A DNA stretch of 37,471 bases from Candidatus Uhrbacteria bacterium (GTDB taxonomy: Bacteria > Patescibacteriota > Patescibacteriia > UBA9934 > GWF2-40-263), in the NCBI GenBank assembly GCA_016219925.1, contig JACRJU010000013.1, positions 244,472-281,942 of the forward strand, given 5' to 3'. This document shows positions 7,209 through 15,435 of the stretch, piece by piece (within the stretch, counting starts at the first letter, position 1; each line of letters begins with the position of its first letter). The notes under the pieces were generated by a model. The model saw nothing but the letters and a program-made list of their open reading frames with translations. It did no database searches and was not told where the DNA came from. The translations under genes and the position numbers were made by a program.

Positions 7209-8519
7209 CTACCACGCCACATTCTTTTTGACCAGATCAAAACGATCCGCATCCTCGCGCAGAACAAAAAAATCCGTGAATTGCAATTTCTCGCTATATT
7301 TTTGCAACAAGTCAGAATATTTGAAAACCGGAACATGTTCTACCCCATTCACGAGTTTCCTGGCGACATAGAGCATTCCCGCGCGATCCGTTTCGCCTTG
7401 TCCAAAATGGGTCAATTCGTTGGAGACGGTGTGCGTAAAAAAACGAATGTTCTGTTGCGTGCAGAAATATTTTAGTTGGTCTAAAAGCTTCAACTCTTCT
7501 GGTTTAGTCTGATGCAAACGCAGAACCCGACGAGCCGGAATACGCTCCACCATGTGTCGGGACCAGTAATGATTCGAATTTTTTGCGGCCTCAAACATCT
7601 GTTCAATCACGGCCCCATCGCGCAACTGCACATAGGCGTACGGATCGGTTGGAATGCTCAACGGAATTTCATGCGTGGTGATGGCTTCGCGCAAATAGTG
7701 TTCAAAACCGGCTTTCGTTTTGTGATAGTAAACCTGATCGATCATGTGATAACGCGCCAACAAGAGATCTTCATACGCGCGCACCCCATTTTCTGATAAA
7801 GCCACCACAAGTCCATCCGGTCCCGGTGCCGCGCTCATCGCGGAAATGAGCCAATCCAAATCATATTGACCATAAGCCACTCCACAAAAATAACTGTCCC
7901 TCAGCAGATAATCCATGCGATCACAATCGACTTCTCCAGAGATCAATCCTTTTAGGACACGCTTAAGTCCCGGAATGCGCTTAACAAGCGTTTCCAAATA
8001 ATCAGACGCTTTCACCTCTTGATGAATAAGCGAACACACATCTTGCGCAAAGTCCGCATCCAACACCTCTTCTTTAGCGAGCGTCTGAATCAACAAAACC
8101 GAATAGTCCTCATGAACAGCCTTGCGCGGTGAATGAGCGTTCCACCAATTCCATTCAAGTGGAAGGTGATCGAGATCAGGAAAGACAGACTCGGACGCAT
8201 GCGAGAATGGGCCGTGACCAATGTCATGCAAGAGTCCGGCGATGCGCACGCGCTGACGGAGGGCTTCTAATTCTTGCGGGCTAAGGGAGAGACCGGCGCC
8301 AGCCACGACGCGACCGAAAAGGCGCCCAGCAATATGCATAGCGCCAATGCCATGCATAAAACGATCATGCACAGCTCCGGGATAGACGTATGCTTGAATA
8401 AACCCAAGCTGGCTGATGAAGCGCAGGCGTTGGAAAAATGGGTGATCAATGATCGAGCGTTCAAAACCGGAAAAAACAATGCGGTGATGAATGGGATCAC
8501 GAAGTTCAAAATCAGCCAT
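7209..8519 (-). CDS. HD-superfamily (dNTPase-like) phosphohydrolase
   Basis: A 436-residue cytoplasmic enzyme of the COG1078 / SAMHD1-like group. Near the N-terminus are VHDRFMHGIGAMHIA (H51, R53, H56) and the metal-binding HD pair in LLHDIGHGPFSH (H98-D99), followed by the aspartate in GEVDCDRMDYLLRDS. Such proteins hydrolyse dNTPs to nucleoside and triphosphate, often with nucleotide allostery; dNTP specificity here is inference. Length is normal for the group. It lies 11 nt after the ATPase gene and 11 nt before mnmA, in one operon. The link to those neighbours may be only co-transcription. Confidence 0.88.
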   Translation of the reverse strand: MADFELRDPIHHRIVFSGFERSIIDHPFFQRLRFISQLGFIQAYVYPGAVHDRFMHGIGAMHIAGRLFGRVVAGAGLSLSPQELEALRQRVRIAGLLHDIGHGPFSHASESVFPDLDHLPLEWNWWNAHSPRKAVHEDYSVLLIQTLAKEEVLDADFAQDVCSLIHQEVKASDYLETLVKRIPGLKRVLKGLISGEVDCDRMDYLLRDSYFCGVAYGQYDLDWLISAMSAAPGPDGLVVALSENGVRAYEDLLLARYHMIDQVYYHKTKAGFEHYLREAITTHEIPLSIPTDPYAYVQLRDGAVIEQMFEAAKNSNHYWSRHMVERIPARRVLRLHQTKPEELKLLDQLKYFCTQQNIRFFTHTVSNELTHFGQGETDRAGMLYVARKLVNGVEHVPVFKYSDLLQKYSEKLQFTDFFVLREDADRFDLVKKNVAW

Positions 8520-8530
8520 AGATTCTGTCG

Positions 8531-10324
8531 TTATTCAAAACGGATCGCTTGTCCGGGCTTGATGGTTCCCGTGGTCGGTTGCGGTTGCGGTGTTGATGTT
8601 GAAGGTGATGGCGATGATACAGGTGGTGGAGGTGCTGATGATGTTGGAGGTCTTGTTTCTCTCTTGTTGCGCTTGCGTTTTCGTTTTTTCTTGTCATTGA
8701 GTTCCCCCAATGAGAGCGGTTTCTCCTGTGTTTCTTTTTCGATCATGTGTCCGTCAGAAGGTCTGGCTGGCGGCGGAACGGGTGAAGGCGCAGGTGTCGG
8801 TGCAGGTACGGGCGTCGGAACCGATGCGGGTTTTTTCTTTCCGCTTTTTCGTTCCTCACGAACGATCTCAATGCAATCTTCGCAGTAAATCGGACGAGAA
8901 CGATCCAGCTCGACCGGCAGGACCATGTGTTTTTGACATCGCGTGCAATCGTACTCAAACTTGGGTTTTTTCGACTCCTTCGCCATTTTCTTTTTCTCTT
9001 CCGCTTCTTTCAGAAGCGTATCCATATCCATATCTTCCATCCCGCTCCATTTCAAAATTTTCTGCTCAATTTCCTCGCGCGGGTTCGCATAGCGTTCGCG
9101 AGAAACGCGAATCACCCGTTCCGCAGAAGCTGTGCGTTGTGAAATGGGTGGAAGCGTGATCGCAGAAAACGGTAAACTCGTGACCCCATCAATGAGTAAT
9201 TTGAGATAGACATTGTATTTCGGGAGATTGATGATGTCTTCCGGCAAAAATCGCGGAGTGAATTCTTTTTCCATGTAGAGCGCATCCGGCGAACCCACAC
9301 GGTAAGTGATGATGGTCCCAACGTTTCCAAATACCGCTTCACGCACCTCATCAGTCAATTGAGCGATATATTGATGGGCCATGGTCAAACAGAGCCGATA
9401 TTTTCGCGCTTCGGACAAGATTCCAGCAAACGATTCCACAGCAAAATTTTGAAATTCATCCACATAGAGATAGAAGTCCTTACGCTCAATTTCCGGAATA
9501 TCCACGCGCTCCATGGCGGAAAGCTGGAGTTTGGTAATAAGCAATCCTCCAAGCAATCGCGAGTTGTCTTCCCCAATACGGCCCTTGGACAAGTTTACAA
9601 TAAAAATTTTTCCCTCGTCCATAATGTTGCGGATGTGGATGGTTGATTTCACTTGCGCGACCATGTTGCGAATAACTGACGCGGACAAAAATTGACCAAT
9701 CTTGTTCTGAATAGGCGCCACGGCTTCCTGCGCGTACTTATCATTATATGCGGCAAACTCTTTGAGCCAGAATTGTTTGACCACCGGATCGGTGACATTC
9801 CCAACAATACGATTGCGGAAATCAACCTCTGCGAGCATGCGGTTGATGCCAAGCAGAGTCTGTCCGGGATTATCGAGCAGAGCCAAAATGGTGTTATTCA
9901 AAATATATTCCATGCGCGAAGACCACATGTTTTCCCAAATCTTTTTGAACACCCCCATCATTCCGCTTGCCACCAAATGTTTATGGCGCTCGCTTACCGC
10001 TTCTAAAATATTAAACCCAATCGGGAAGTCAACATCGGAGGGGTTGAAATACACCACGTCGTTAATGCGCCAACTCGGAATATAATCAATCAATTTTTCC
10101 GCCGTATCGCCATGCGGATCCACATAACAACAACCGTGCCCGGCGTAAATATCGGACAAAATAAAATTTTCGAGCAAGGTCGTCTTGCCCATACCGGTTT
10201 TTCCAATCACATACACATGACGCCGGCGATCGTCCGTTTTAATGCCAAACTTCGTCATCGAATTGCGAAAATTCGTTTTAGCGAAGTAGGTCACCTCTTG
10301 TTCATGATCGTGATTGTTGGACAT
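8531..10324 (-). CDS. VirD4/VirB4-like type IV secretion DNA-translocase ATPase with C-terminal zinc ribbon
   Basis: A 597-residue ATPase of the HerA/FtsK superfamily. Walker A is VIGKTGMGKTTL (about 39-50), followed by YVDPHGD, a motif typical of TraD/VirD4-type translocases. Walker B is FYLYVDEFQNFA. Near residues 470-500 a CxxC...CxxC zinc ribbon (CTRC ... CEDC) appears, then a tail of proline/threonine-rich low-complexity sequence, a KKRKRKRNKRE basic patch and a conserved-looking end IKPGQAIRFE. The upstream gene, 8 nt away, encodes a large membrane-anchored protein that probably tethers it. Together they look like a minimal DNA or protein transport motor of the kind seen in CPR genomes; no relaxase or pilus genes are present, so the substrate is unknown. 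Confidence 0.85.
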   Translation of the reverse strand: MSNNHDHEQEVTYFAKTNFRNSMTKFGIKTDDRRRHVYVIGKTGMGKTTLLENFILSDIYAGHGCCYVDPHGDTAEKLIDYIPSWRINDVVYFNPSDVDFPIGFNILEAVSERHKHLVASGMMGVFKKIWENMWSSRMEYILNNTILALLDNPGQTLLGINRMLAEVDFRNRIVGNVTDPVVKQFWLKEFAAYNDKYAQEAVAPIQNKIGQFLSASVIRNMVAQVKSTIHIRNIMDEGKIFIVNLSKGRIGEDNSRLLGGLLITKLQLSAMERVDIPEIERKDFYLYVDEFQNFAVESFAGILSEARKYRLCLTMAHQYIAQLTDEVREAVFGNVGTIITYRVGSPDALYMEKEFTPRFLPEDIINLPKYNVYLKLLIDGVTSLPFSAITLPPISQRTASAERVIRVSRERYANPREEIEQKILKWSGMEDMDMDTLLKEAEEKKKMAKESKKPKFEYDCTRCQKHMVLPVELDRSRPIYCEDCIEIVREERKSGKKKPASVPTPVPAPTPAPSPVPPPARPSDGHMIEKETQEKPLSLGELNDKKKRKRKRNKRETRPPTSSAPPPPVSSPSPSTSTPQPQPTTGTIKPGQAIRFE

Positions 10325-10332
10325 AAAAGTTC

Positions 10333-11871
10333 CTATGTTGGCAAATTTGGAGGGACGAATGCGCCCTCGTTGGTGGAACTCGTTGGGGCTTGAACTTCTG
10401 GAACGATTGCCGAACCAATGGCATCGCGAGGCGGACGTTCGGAGGCATCTTCTTCCTGTTGCATTGAAGTCGGGATCTGTGGTGGCCCGATCTCTGGTTC
10501 AGGTTCCATAGCAAAATTGGGAAGAGTTTCCTCTGAAAGTGTAAACGGCAAACCAACAGGCGGCTCGGCGCGCCGCGCTTCAGCCTTTTTAACCAGAGGC
10601 GCTTTAATGCTAATTGCCGGGAAGTGCCAAAGAGAGGCAATTTCTTCAACATTAAGGAAGAACGGATCGGCCCCGACACCCCAGTTGCGAGTCATATACG
10701 CTTTCATAAGCGTCCGTTGTTTGCGCGTGTACACCCATCGCATCCAAAAATAGTCGTCCTTAGGAACCTGCGGAATGAACAAGGTAAACTTGTTCAAAGT
10801 GAGGTCTGCATATTGGTTCAGAATCCCTTTCACCATCGCCGTGCGTTCTACTTTCACAAACACATTTTTCTTCGCCACATATAAAATCCGAATTTTGGCC
10901 CCGAGCCCGACTTTCATGATTTTTTTATGGATAGCTTCGGCTTCTTTTGTTTCTTGAAGTGGCAGTAACACGTACGGTTCCTTCTTTTCTTCAGCTTCCA
11001 CTCCAAGTAGTCCGCTTAAATCCAAAGAGGTCGCATGAGCCAAAAATTCGATTGGCCAAGAAAGCGCCGTCTCAAGACCGGAAACAATTGCGCTCTTTTT
11101 CACTTTTTCTTTCTTTCCATACAGATCGTTCAAGTGTTTGATCCCGGATTTGATCCAATCATTTGTCGACGGCTGAACCAAAATTTGAATCCAGAAATGT
11201 TCTCCAGGGCGCATTTTCGCCATTTGTTCAAGGGTATAGCCAAGCGGATCCTTAATCTCTCCGGTCATTCGATCTTCAAAATCAACATAGGTCTTGATCG
11301 GAAAGTAGGTTGGCTTATCCAACGTAAATTCGGCGCCCCACATCTCATATTCGGCATTCGGAAATTCTGTCGAAAAAAATTTTGTGTAGTCTTCCACTTC
11401 CGAGATTTCAGCGTCCGGGTAATGCGCATAAATACCCGCTTCAATGACGTCACGAAAACGTGTTTGCGTGCGCACCAAAAATTGAATAAACCCTTCTGTT
11501 GAAATAATTTCAAACGAAAAAACCGGATGAAGCTTTCCGACGATCCAGGTTTCCTTCCACGTCAAGGTGGATTTAGCCCCGTAGAGATTTGAAAAAAGAT
11601 TCTCAAGCGCTTTTGGGGTTTGCTCGGTCATGGAGGGAACGTCGATGGCAAGCACAATAAATTTGTATGTCGACACATATTGGCCTTGGCGATTGTTCTG
11701 CCACATCATGACCATTCCCCAACCAACGGTTATCGCAATCGGGATCCAACCGAACCACAAAAAGAGATCAAAAAAAATGGCGTCGATTGGACGACTCAAA
11801 AAGGAGCTTGCAACCGGCGTCGCGGCTACCGTGGCCTGTTGAACGAGCGGTATCGCTAAAAGTGGCAGCAT
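10333..11871 (-). CDS. Membrane protein partner of the type IV secretion-like ATPase
   Basis: A 512-residue protein of unknown function. The N-terminus carries a hydrophobic start, perhaps signal-like, and a clear transmembrane helix (about 34-58, FFDLFLWFGWIPIAITVGWGMVMM). The remainder is soluble, alpha/beta in character, with segments such as SFEIISTEGFIQFLVRTQTRF, MRPGEHFWIQILVQPS and WMRWVYTRKQRTLMKAYMTR, ending in a long Pro/Glu-rich tail. Its fixed position just before the VirD4/VirB4-like ATPase suggests that it supplies the N-terminal, membrane-associated half of a split T4SS motor; this is inference. It is the first gene of the four-gene run and follows a strong terminator after secF. 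Confidence 0.7.
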   Translation of the reverse strand: MLPLLAIPLVQQATVAATPVASSFLSRPIDAIFFDLFLWFGWIPIAITVGWGMVMMWQNNRQGQYVSTYKFIVLAIDVPSMTEQTPKALENLFSNLYGAKSTLTWKETWIVGKLHPVFSFEIISTEGFIQFLVRTQTRFRDVIEAGIYAHYPDAEISEVEDYTKFFSTEFPNAEYEMWGAEFTLDKPTYFPIKTYVDFEDRMTGEIKDPLGYTLEQMAKMRPGEHFWIQILVQPSTNDWIKSGIKHLNDLYGKKEKVKKSAIVSGLETALSWPIEFLAHATSLDLSGLLGVEAEEKKEPYVLLPLQETKEAEAIHKKIMKVGLGAKIRILYVAKKNVFVKVERTAMVKGILNQYADLTLNKFTLFIPQVPKDDYFWMRWVYTRKQRTLMKAYMTRNWGVGADPFFLNVEEIASLWHFPAISIKAPLVKKAEARRAEPPVGLPFTLSEETLPNFAMEPEPEIGPPQIPTSMQQEEDASERPPRDAIGSAIVPEVQAPTSSTNEGAFVPPNLPT

Positions 11872-11890
11872 AATCGATCATAGTATATCA

Positions 11891-11918
11891 AAAAACGCGT
11901 TTGGTGTAACGCGTTTTT
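11891..11918. terminator. Bidirectional terminator downstream of secDF
   Basis: A perfect 11-bp stem, AAAAACGCGTT / AACGCGTTTTT, closes a 6-nt loop and carries T-runs on both strands. It ends the secD-secF transcript on the minus strand. Confidence 0.85.
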
Positions 11919-11928
11919 CTGTTTCGAT

Positions 11929-12810
11929 TTAGGAGCGCCGCTTTTCCCACACCACCAGCAACGGACTGGCAAGAAAAATAGATGAATAGGTTCCCGTAAA
12001 GATGCCGATCATCAGTGCCATTGCAAACGGGCGCGTGGTTTCTCCGCCGAAAAGAAAAATGGCCAAAAGAGCAAGCAATGTTGTAATGCTTGTGCTTAAA
12101 GATCGCCAAAGGGTTTGGTGAATACTTCTTTCGACAGTCGTTTCAAACTCTTGTGAAGCGTGGTGCAGAAGATTTTCGCGCGTCCGATCGAAAACAACCA
12201 CGGTATCGGTAATGGAATATCCCAGAATGGTCAGAATGGCCGCAACAAAAGCCGTGCCGACTTCCCAACCGAATAATTTTCCGAACAAAGCAAACGCTCC
12301 AAGCGGGATGATAACATCATGAAAGGCCGTCAAAATCGTGAGAAGACCATATTTCCACGAAGCAACCGGATCGGATACCTTGCGATAAGCCCACGCGACA
12401 TACAGACCGATTAAAACCAGGGTAATGACAACGCCGGTTGTTGCGGTTCGTTCCAACTCTTTACCGATCACCGGCCCAATGGAATCAAAGCGAGCTTCTG
12501 TGAGTTCACCCTTTGCGCGCAAAGCGCCTAACAATGTTTGGTGTTCCTGCTCGCTCAAAGATGGTAACCGAATAAGATACCCTTGCCCCGAGGATTGAAC
12601 AGTCACCTCTTTGTATCCGGCTTGCACCAAGACTTGGTCGACCTGTTCGCGAGCAACCGGCTGAGTGAAATTAACTTCCATGAGGCTTCCGCCGGTGAAA
12701 TCAATACCGAATCGCAGACCAAGCGTGGCGAGCAGAATAAGACTGGTCAAAACGAGAACCCCAGAAATGGAGAGCCAGATGGCCCGGTGAGGAATGATCG
12801 ATATGGTCAT
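11929..12810 (-). CDS. secF: Protein translocase subunit SecF
   Basis: A 293-residue SecF, a six-helix membrane subunit that with SecD uses the proton motive force to complete export through SecYEG. The start is ATG 12810 (MTISIIPHRAIW), one nucleotide after the secD stop (TGATATG). Seen are the first transmembrane helix, the conserved GLRFGIDFTGGSLMEV that opens the periplasmic P1 domain, and YSITDTVVVFDRTREN in the C-terminal helical bundle. It ends in a run of helices and VWEKRRS. A bidirectional terminator follows directly. Confidence 0.95.
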   Translation of the reverse strand: MTISIIPHRAIWLSISGVLVLTSLILLATLGLRFGIDFTGGSLMEVNFTQPVAREQVDQVLVQAGYKEVTVQSSGQGYLIRLPSLSEQEHQTLLGALRAKGELTEARFDSIGPVIGKELERTATTGVVITLVLIGLYVAWAYRKVSDPVASWKYGLLTILTAFHDVIIPLGAFALFGKLFGWEVGTAFVAAILTILGYSITDTVVVFDRTRENLLHHASQEFETTVERSIHQTLWRSLSTSITTLLALLAIFLFGGETTRPFAMALMIGIFTGTYSSIFLASPLLVVWEKRRS

Positions 12811-12811
12811 A

Positions 12812-14818
12812 TCAGTTCGTCGGTTTCTTATTTCCAAACAACACGGGATGACGCGCCCATTTCCAAGCGGTCACATTGCGCAAATAAACGCGTGTAACGG
12901 TAATGGCCGTAAAGAGACTCAACACCACTCCAACGGAAAGGGTCAGAGCAAAGCCACGGATAAAACTTGAACTGAACCAATAGAGCACCGCCGCCGCGAT
13001 CAGGGTGGTGAGGTGACCATCACGAATAGCGGTCCATGCGCGAGTAAACCCTTCATCGATCGCTGATTGAAAATCACGCCCAGCGGCAAACTCTTCCTTC
13101 ATACGCGCGAAAATCAGCACGTTGGCATCGACCGCAATTCCGATCGACAACACTAATCCGGCAATACCGGCAAGGGTGATCGTCACGTCAAAAAACCGGT
13201 ATGCAGCCATATTAAGCGAGACAAACAATCCAAGCGCGACGACGGCGATGAGTCCTGGAAGGCGATAGGCAATCAGCATAAAAAGCGCGACCAGCAAAAA
13301 TCCAATGAGCGCGGCGCTCACGCTTTTTGCAAGCGAGATGGAACCAAGGGTTGGACCGACGGTTTGCTGAGATAGCAAGTTAATTGGAACCGGCAAGGCT
13401 CCGGCATTCAAGTTCTGCGCGAGGAGTTTGGCTTCATCGAGTGTAAAGTTTCCGGTGATGACCGCCTGTCCTCCGTAGATCGCTTGCTGAACAACCGGCG
13501 CGGACACCGGAACTCCATCCAAAAAGATCGCAATCTGTTGACCGACAAGACGTTCAGTGAGCTTGCCGAACAAATCTGCTCCTTCGCTATTGAAATCAAG
13601 GACAACATTAGGCACGTTGGTCTTTTGATCGAACTGAACCGTCGCGCGCTTCAATTGCTTTCCGGAAAGGGTGGTGTTCAACCAGTTCCCTTGTGGAGCG
13701 ACATCAGTCTCCGTCGTAAGTGGCATCAAAATGCGCTTAACTGTATATGACGGAACCGTGCGTTGAGCTTGCTTGTAAATAAGATGATACCCAAAGGGCG
13801 ATTCAATCACATCCGAAATGCTTCCGACTTTGAGCGCGCTCGCCGCTGTGGCAAAAGCCTCCACATAACGGTCCACGGTTCCCCAACCCAAGTCCTGATA
13901 ACCTTCAAGCTTGGAAAAGCCTTCTGGGGTCGCTTGAGATTTTAGCTGTTGGATCTTGGTGTTGGCTTCAATCTGTGGAATAGGTTTGCTACAACGCTCC
14001 TTGCCTTCGAAACACACGAGAACATGTCCGAGTTGCATTTCTTCTGCGGGCTCCTGTTTCTCATATCTAAAAATGTTGATCCCTTCATCGGTCTCCAATG
14101 TCGATGCGTATACGCGCCCGGGTTTGAGATGATTTTTTTCGATCACAATCTGGAAATCCCCATAGGGTGAGTTTCCTGTGATGTGTTCAAGAGTGGATTT
14201 TTCAAGAGGCACTCGGCTATTTTCTGTAATCAAGCCATCGAAATTTTCTCCTTTAAGAGTCCGACCTAAAACAGTTTGTGCCGCCTCCCGCTCTTTCGCA
14301 TTGGCCTGTTTGAACGCTGTTTTTTGATCGTCGCTCAAATCGTTTTGCGTAGTCTTCGCGGGTTCCTTAAATTCCAATACTGGCGTTTTGCCAATCTGAT
14401 CAATGGCTTGTTTGACATCCTGAATGCCGGCGAGTTCGATAATCAATCGATACGTGCCACCCGTTGTTGTCGTTTGAACGACAGGTTCGGAAACTCCAAA
14501 CGCATTTACGCGCCGCTCGATCACATTTTTTACCCCCTCAAGCGCGTCTGCTCGCTCACTCTCGGGGATCTGACTCATGTCGGCGTCATAAACAAGATGC
14601 GTCCCGCCTTGCAAATCAAGACCGAGCCGAAACGCGTTTTCAGAAAGCCGAACGGAGGCTGGAAGATGTGCCGCATTGACCGCGCGATTCCAGTACATCG
14701 GGAAATCGTAGCCGTAAAAAAGAACAGTCAGAACCAACAGAATGATCCCGACAATGCGCCGACCCCATGGGCTTTTTGGCTTGCGGGCGGTCTTTCTCTT
14801 AAGTTTCCATGTTTGCAT
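12812..14818 (-). CDS. secD: Protein translocase subunit SecD with inserted parvulin-like domain
   Basis: A 668-residue SecD. The start is ATG 14818 (MQTWKLKRK); the track's start 90 nt upstream enters an intergenic repeat. Order: basic N-terminus; transmembrane helix (about 22-38); LGLDLQGGTHLVYDAD; a first P1 half ending KTPVLEFKEP (about 144-153); a roughly 225-residue insertion; then NTTLSGKQLKRATVQFD and the usual rest with ALPVPINLLSQQTVGPTLG and GIAVDANVLIFARMKEEF. The insertion's residues about 262-350 resemble parvulin/PpiC prolyl isomerases (DLGWG, AFATAASALKVGSIS, SPFGYHLI), and 175-255 look like a weaker first copy. This suggests a foldase fused to the export motor's outer domain. 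Fusion status is inferred by eye. It is coupled to secF. Confidence 0.93.
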   Translation of the reverse strand: MQTWKLKRKTARKPKSPWGRRIVGIILLVLTVLFYGYDFPMYWNRAVNAAHLPASVRLSENAFRLGLDLQGGTHLVYDADMSQIPESERADALEGVKNVIERRVNAFGVSEPVVQTTTTGGTYRLIIELAGIQDVKQAIDQIGKTPVLEFKEPAKTTQNDLSDDQKTAFKQANAKEREAAQTVLGRTLKGENFDGLITENSRVPLEKSTLEHITGNSPYGDFQIVIEKNHLKPGRVYASTLETDEGINIFRYEKQEPAEEMQLGHVLVCFEGKERCSKPIPQIEANTKIQQLKSQATPEGFSKLEGYQDLGWGTVDRYVEAFATAASALKVGSISDVIESPFGYHLIYKQAQRTVPSYTVKRILMPLTTETDVAPQGNWLNTTLSGKQLKRATVQFDQKTNVPNVVLDFNSEGADLFGKLTERLVGQQIAIFLDGVPVSAPVVQQAIYGGQAVITGNFTLDEAKLLAQNLNAGALPVPINLLSQQTVGPTLGSISLAKSVSAALIGFLLVALFMLIAYRLPGLIAVVALGLFVSLNMAAYRFFDVTITLAGIAGLVLSIGIAVDANVLIFARMKEEFAAGRDFQSAIDEGFTRAWTAIRDGHLTTLIAAAVLYWFSSSFIRGFALTLSVGVVLSLFTAITVTRVYLRNVTAWKWARHPVLFGNKKPTN

Positions 14819-14864
14819 ATCGGCAGAAGTGTAAAAAATTGTGGGAAATGATGCAAGTGGACAG

Positions 14865-15025
14865 GTAAATGTTATACGTCCTGTTCGACGACATGCGCAG
14901 TCGGCCATTGCTCAACCATGGGGTTACCTCGTCGGTTCCGCCGACGAGCACTAAGCCGCCGAAATCATTCCATCTGTCTATTCATACGATTGGCGGCGGT
15001 CAAGAACAGGACGTATAACATTTAC
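14865..15025. repeat. 161-bp foldback element with 22-bp perfect inverted ends and three internal hairpins
   Basis: The ends GTAAATGTTATACGTCCTGTTC (14865-14886) and its exact reverse complement (15004-15025) enclose 117 nt. Inside are hairpins CGAC/GTCG (14889-14903), CTCGTCGG/CCGACGAG with a 5-nt loop (14928-14948), and GCCGCC..AATC/GATTGGCGGC (14955-14997). The predicted fold is a long stem topped by three arms, like a large cloverleaf. It lies between secD and the coiled-coil gene and holds no reading frame. No clear target-site duplication is visible. A non-autonomous mobile element or a structured RNA are both possible. Confidence 0.8.
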
Positions 15026-15048
15026 AACGTCACAAACGAGCATCATTT

Positions 15049-15399
15049 TTAATTCGTCTTCTTGAAAGAGACCTTGAATATCGGATGCCAAGTCTGCTCA
15101 AACTCATCAACAATCTCGACCGTCTCTTCCTTCATGTACATATTTAATGCCACGTCGCTCAATAATTCTTCATCGGTTTGAATTTCCAACTTGAGCTCTT
15201 CTAATTCCAAAAAATCTGGACTTTGCCCGCGGATCGATTGTTCAATAGCTTTTTTCTCCTCACGAAGCGTTTTAGCCTCCTCAAGGATCTCTTGGTATCG
15301 CGTGTGATGCGCAAGTTCGTCCTTGAGCATCTGACGAATTTCTTTCTGACGTTTTTTACTTTCCTGAATCCGTTTGTAGACTTCGTCGAGTTGGGACAT
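15049..15399 (-). CDS. Small coiled-coil protein of unknown function
   Basis: A 116-residue soluble protein starting MSQLDEVYKRIQES. Residues 1-60 are rich in Lys, Glu, Gln and Leu in heptad-like spacing (KKRQKEIRQMLKDELAHH ...), so a helical hairpin or coiled coil is likely; the C-terminal third (TVEIVDEFEQTWHPIFKVSF) looks like short beta strands. I do not recognise a family. It sits 36 nt after the secA stop on the same strand, so it may be read from the secA transcript; the gap holds a purine-rich AAGTAAG tandem-like stretch. It is followed by the foldback element. Confidence 0.7.
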   Translation of the reverse strand: MSQLDEVYKRIQESKKRQKEIRQMLKDELAHHTRYQEILEEAKTLREEKKAIEQSIRGQSPDFLELEELKLEIQTDEELLSDVALNMYMKEETVEIVDEFEQTWHPIFKVSFKKTN

Positions 15400-15401
15400 A
15401 G

Positions 15402-15435
15402 GGGAGAGGAGAAGTAAAAAGTAAGAAGTAAGAAG
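15402..15435. repeat. Purine-rich AAGTAAG-like tandem repeat
   Basis: The short gap between secA and the coiled-coil gene is a low-complexity run of AGTAAAAAGTAAGAAGTAAG type units. It has no hairpin and no visible regulatory function. Confidence 0.5.

Noticed and set aside
14865-15025. tRNA gene suggested by the cloverleaf-like fold
   Set aside because: The outer stem is 22 bp, and there is no GTTCRAATC-type T-arm or suitable anticodon loop.
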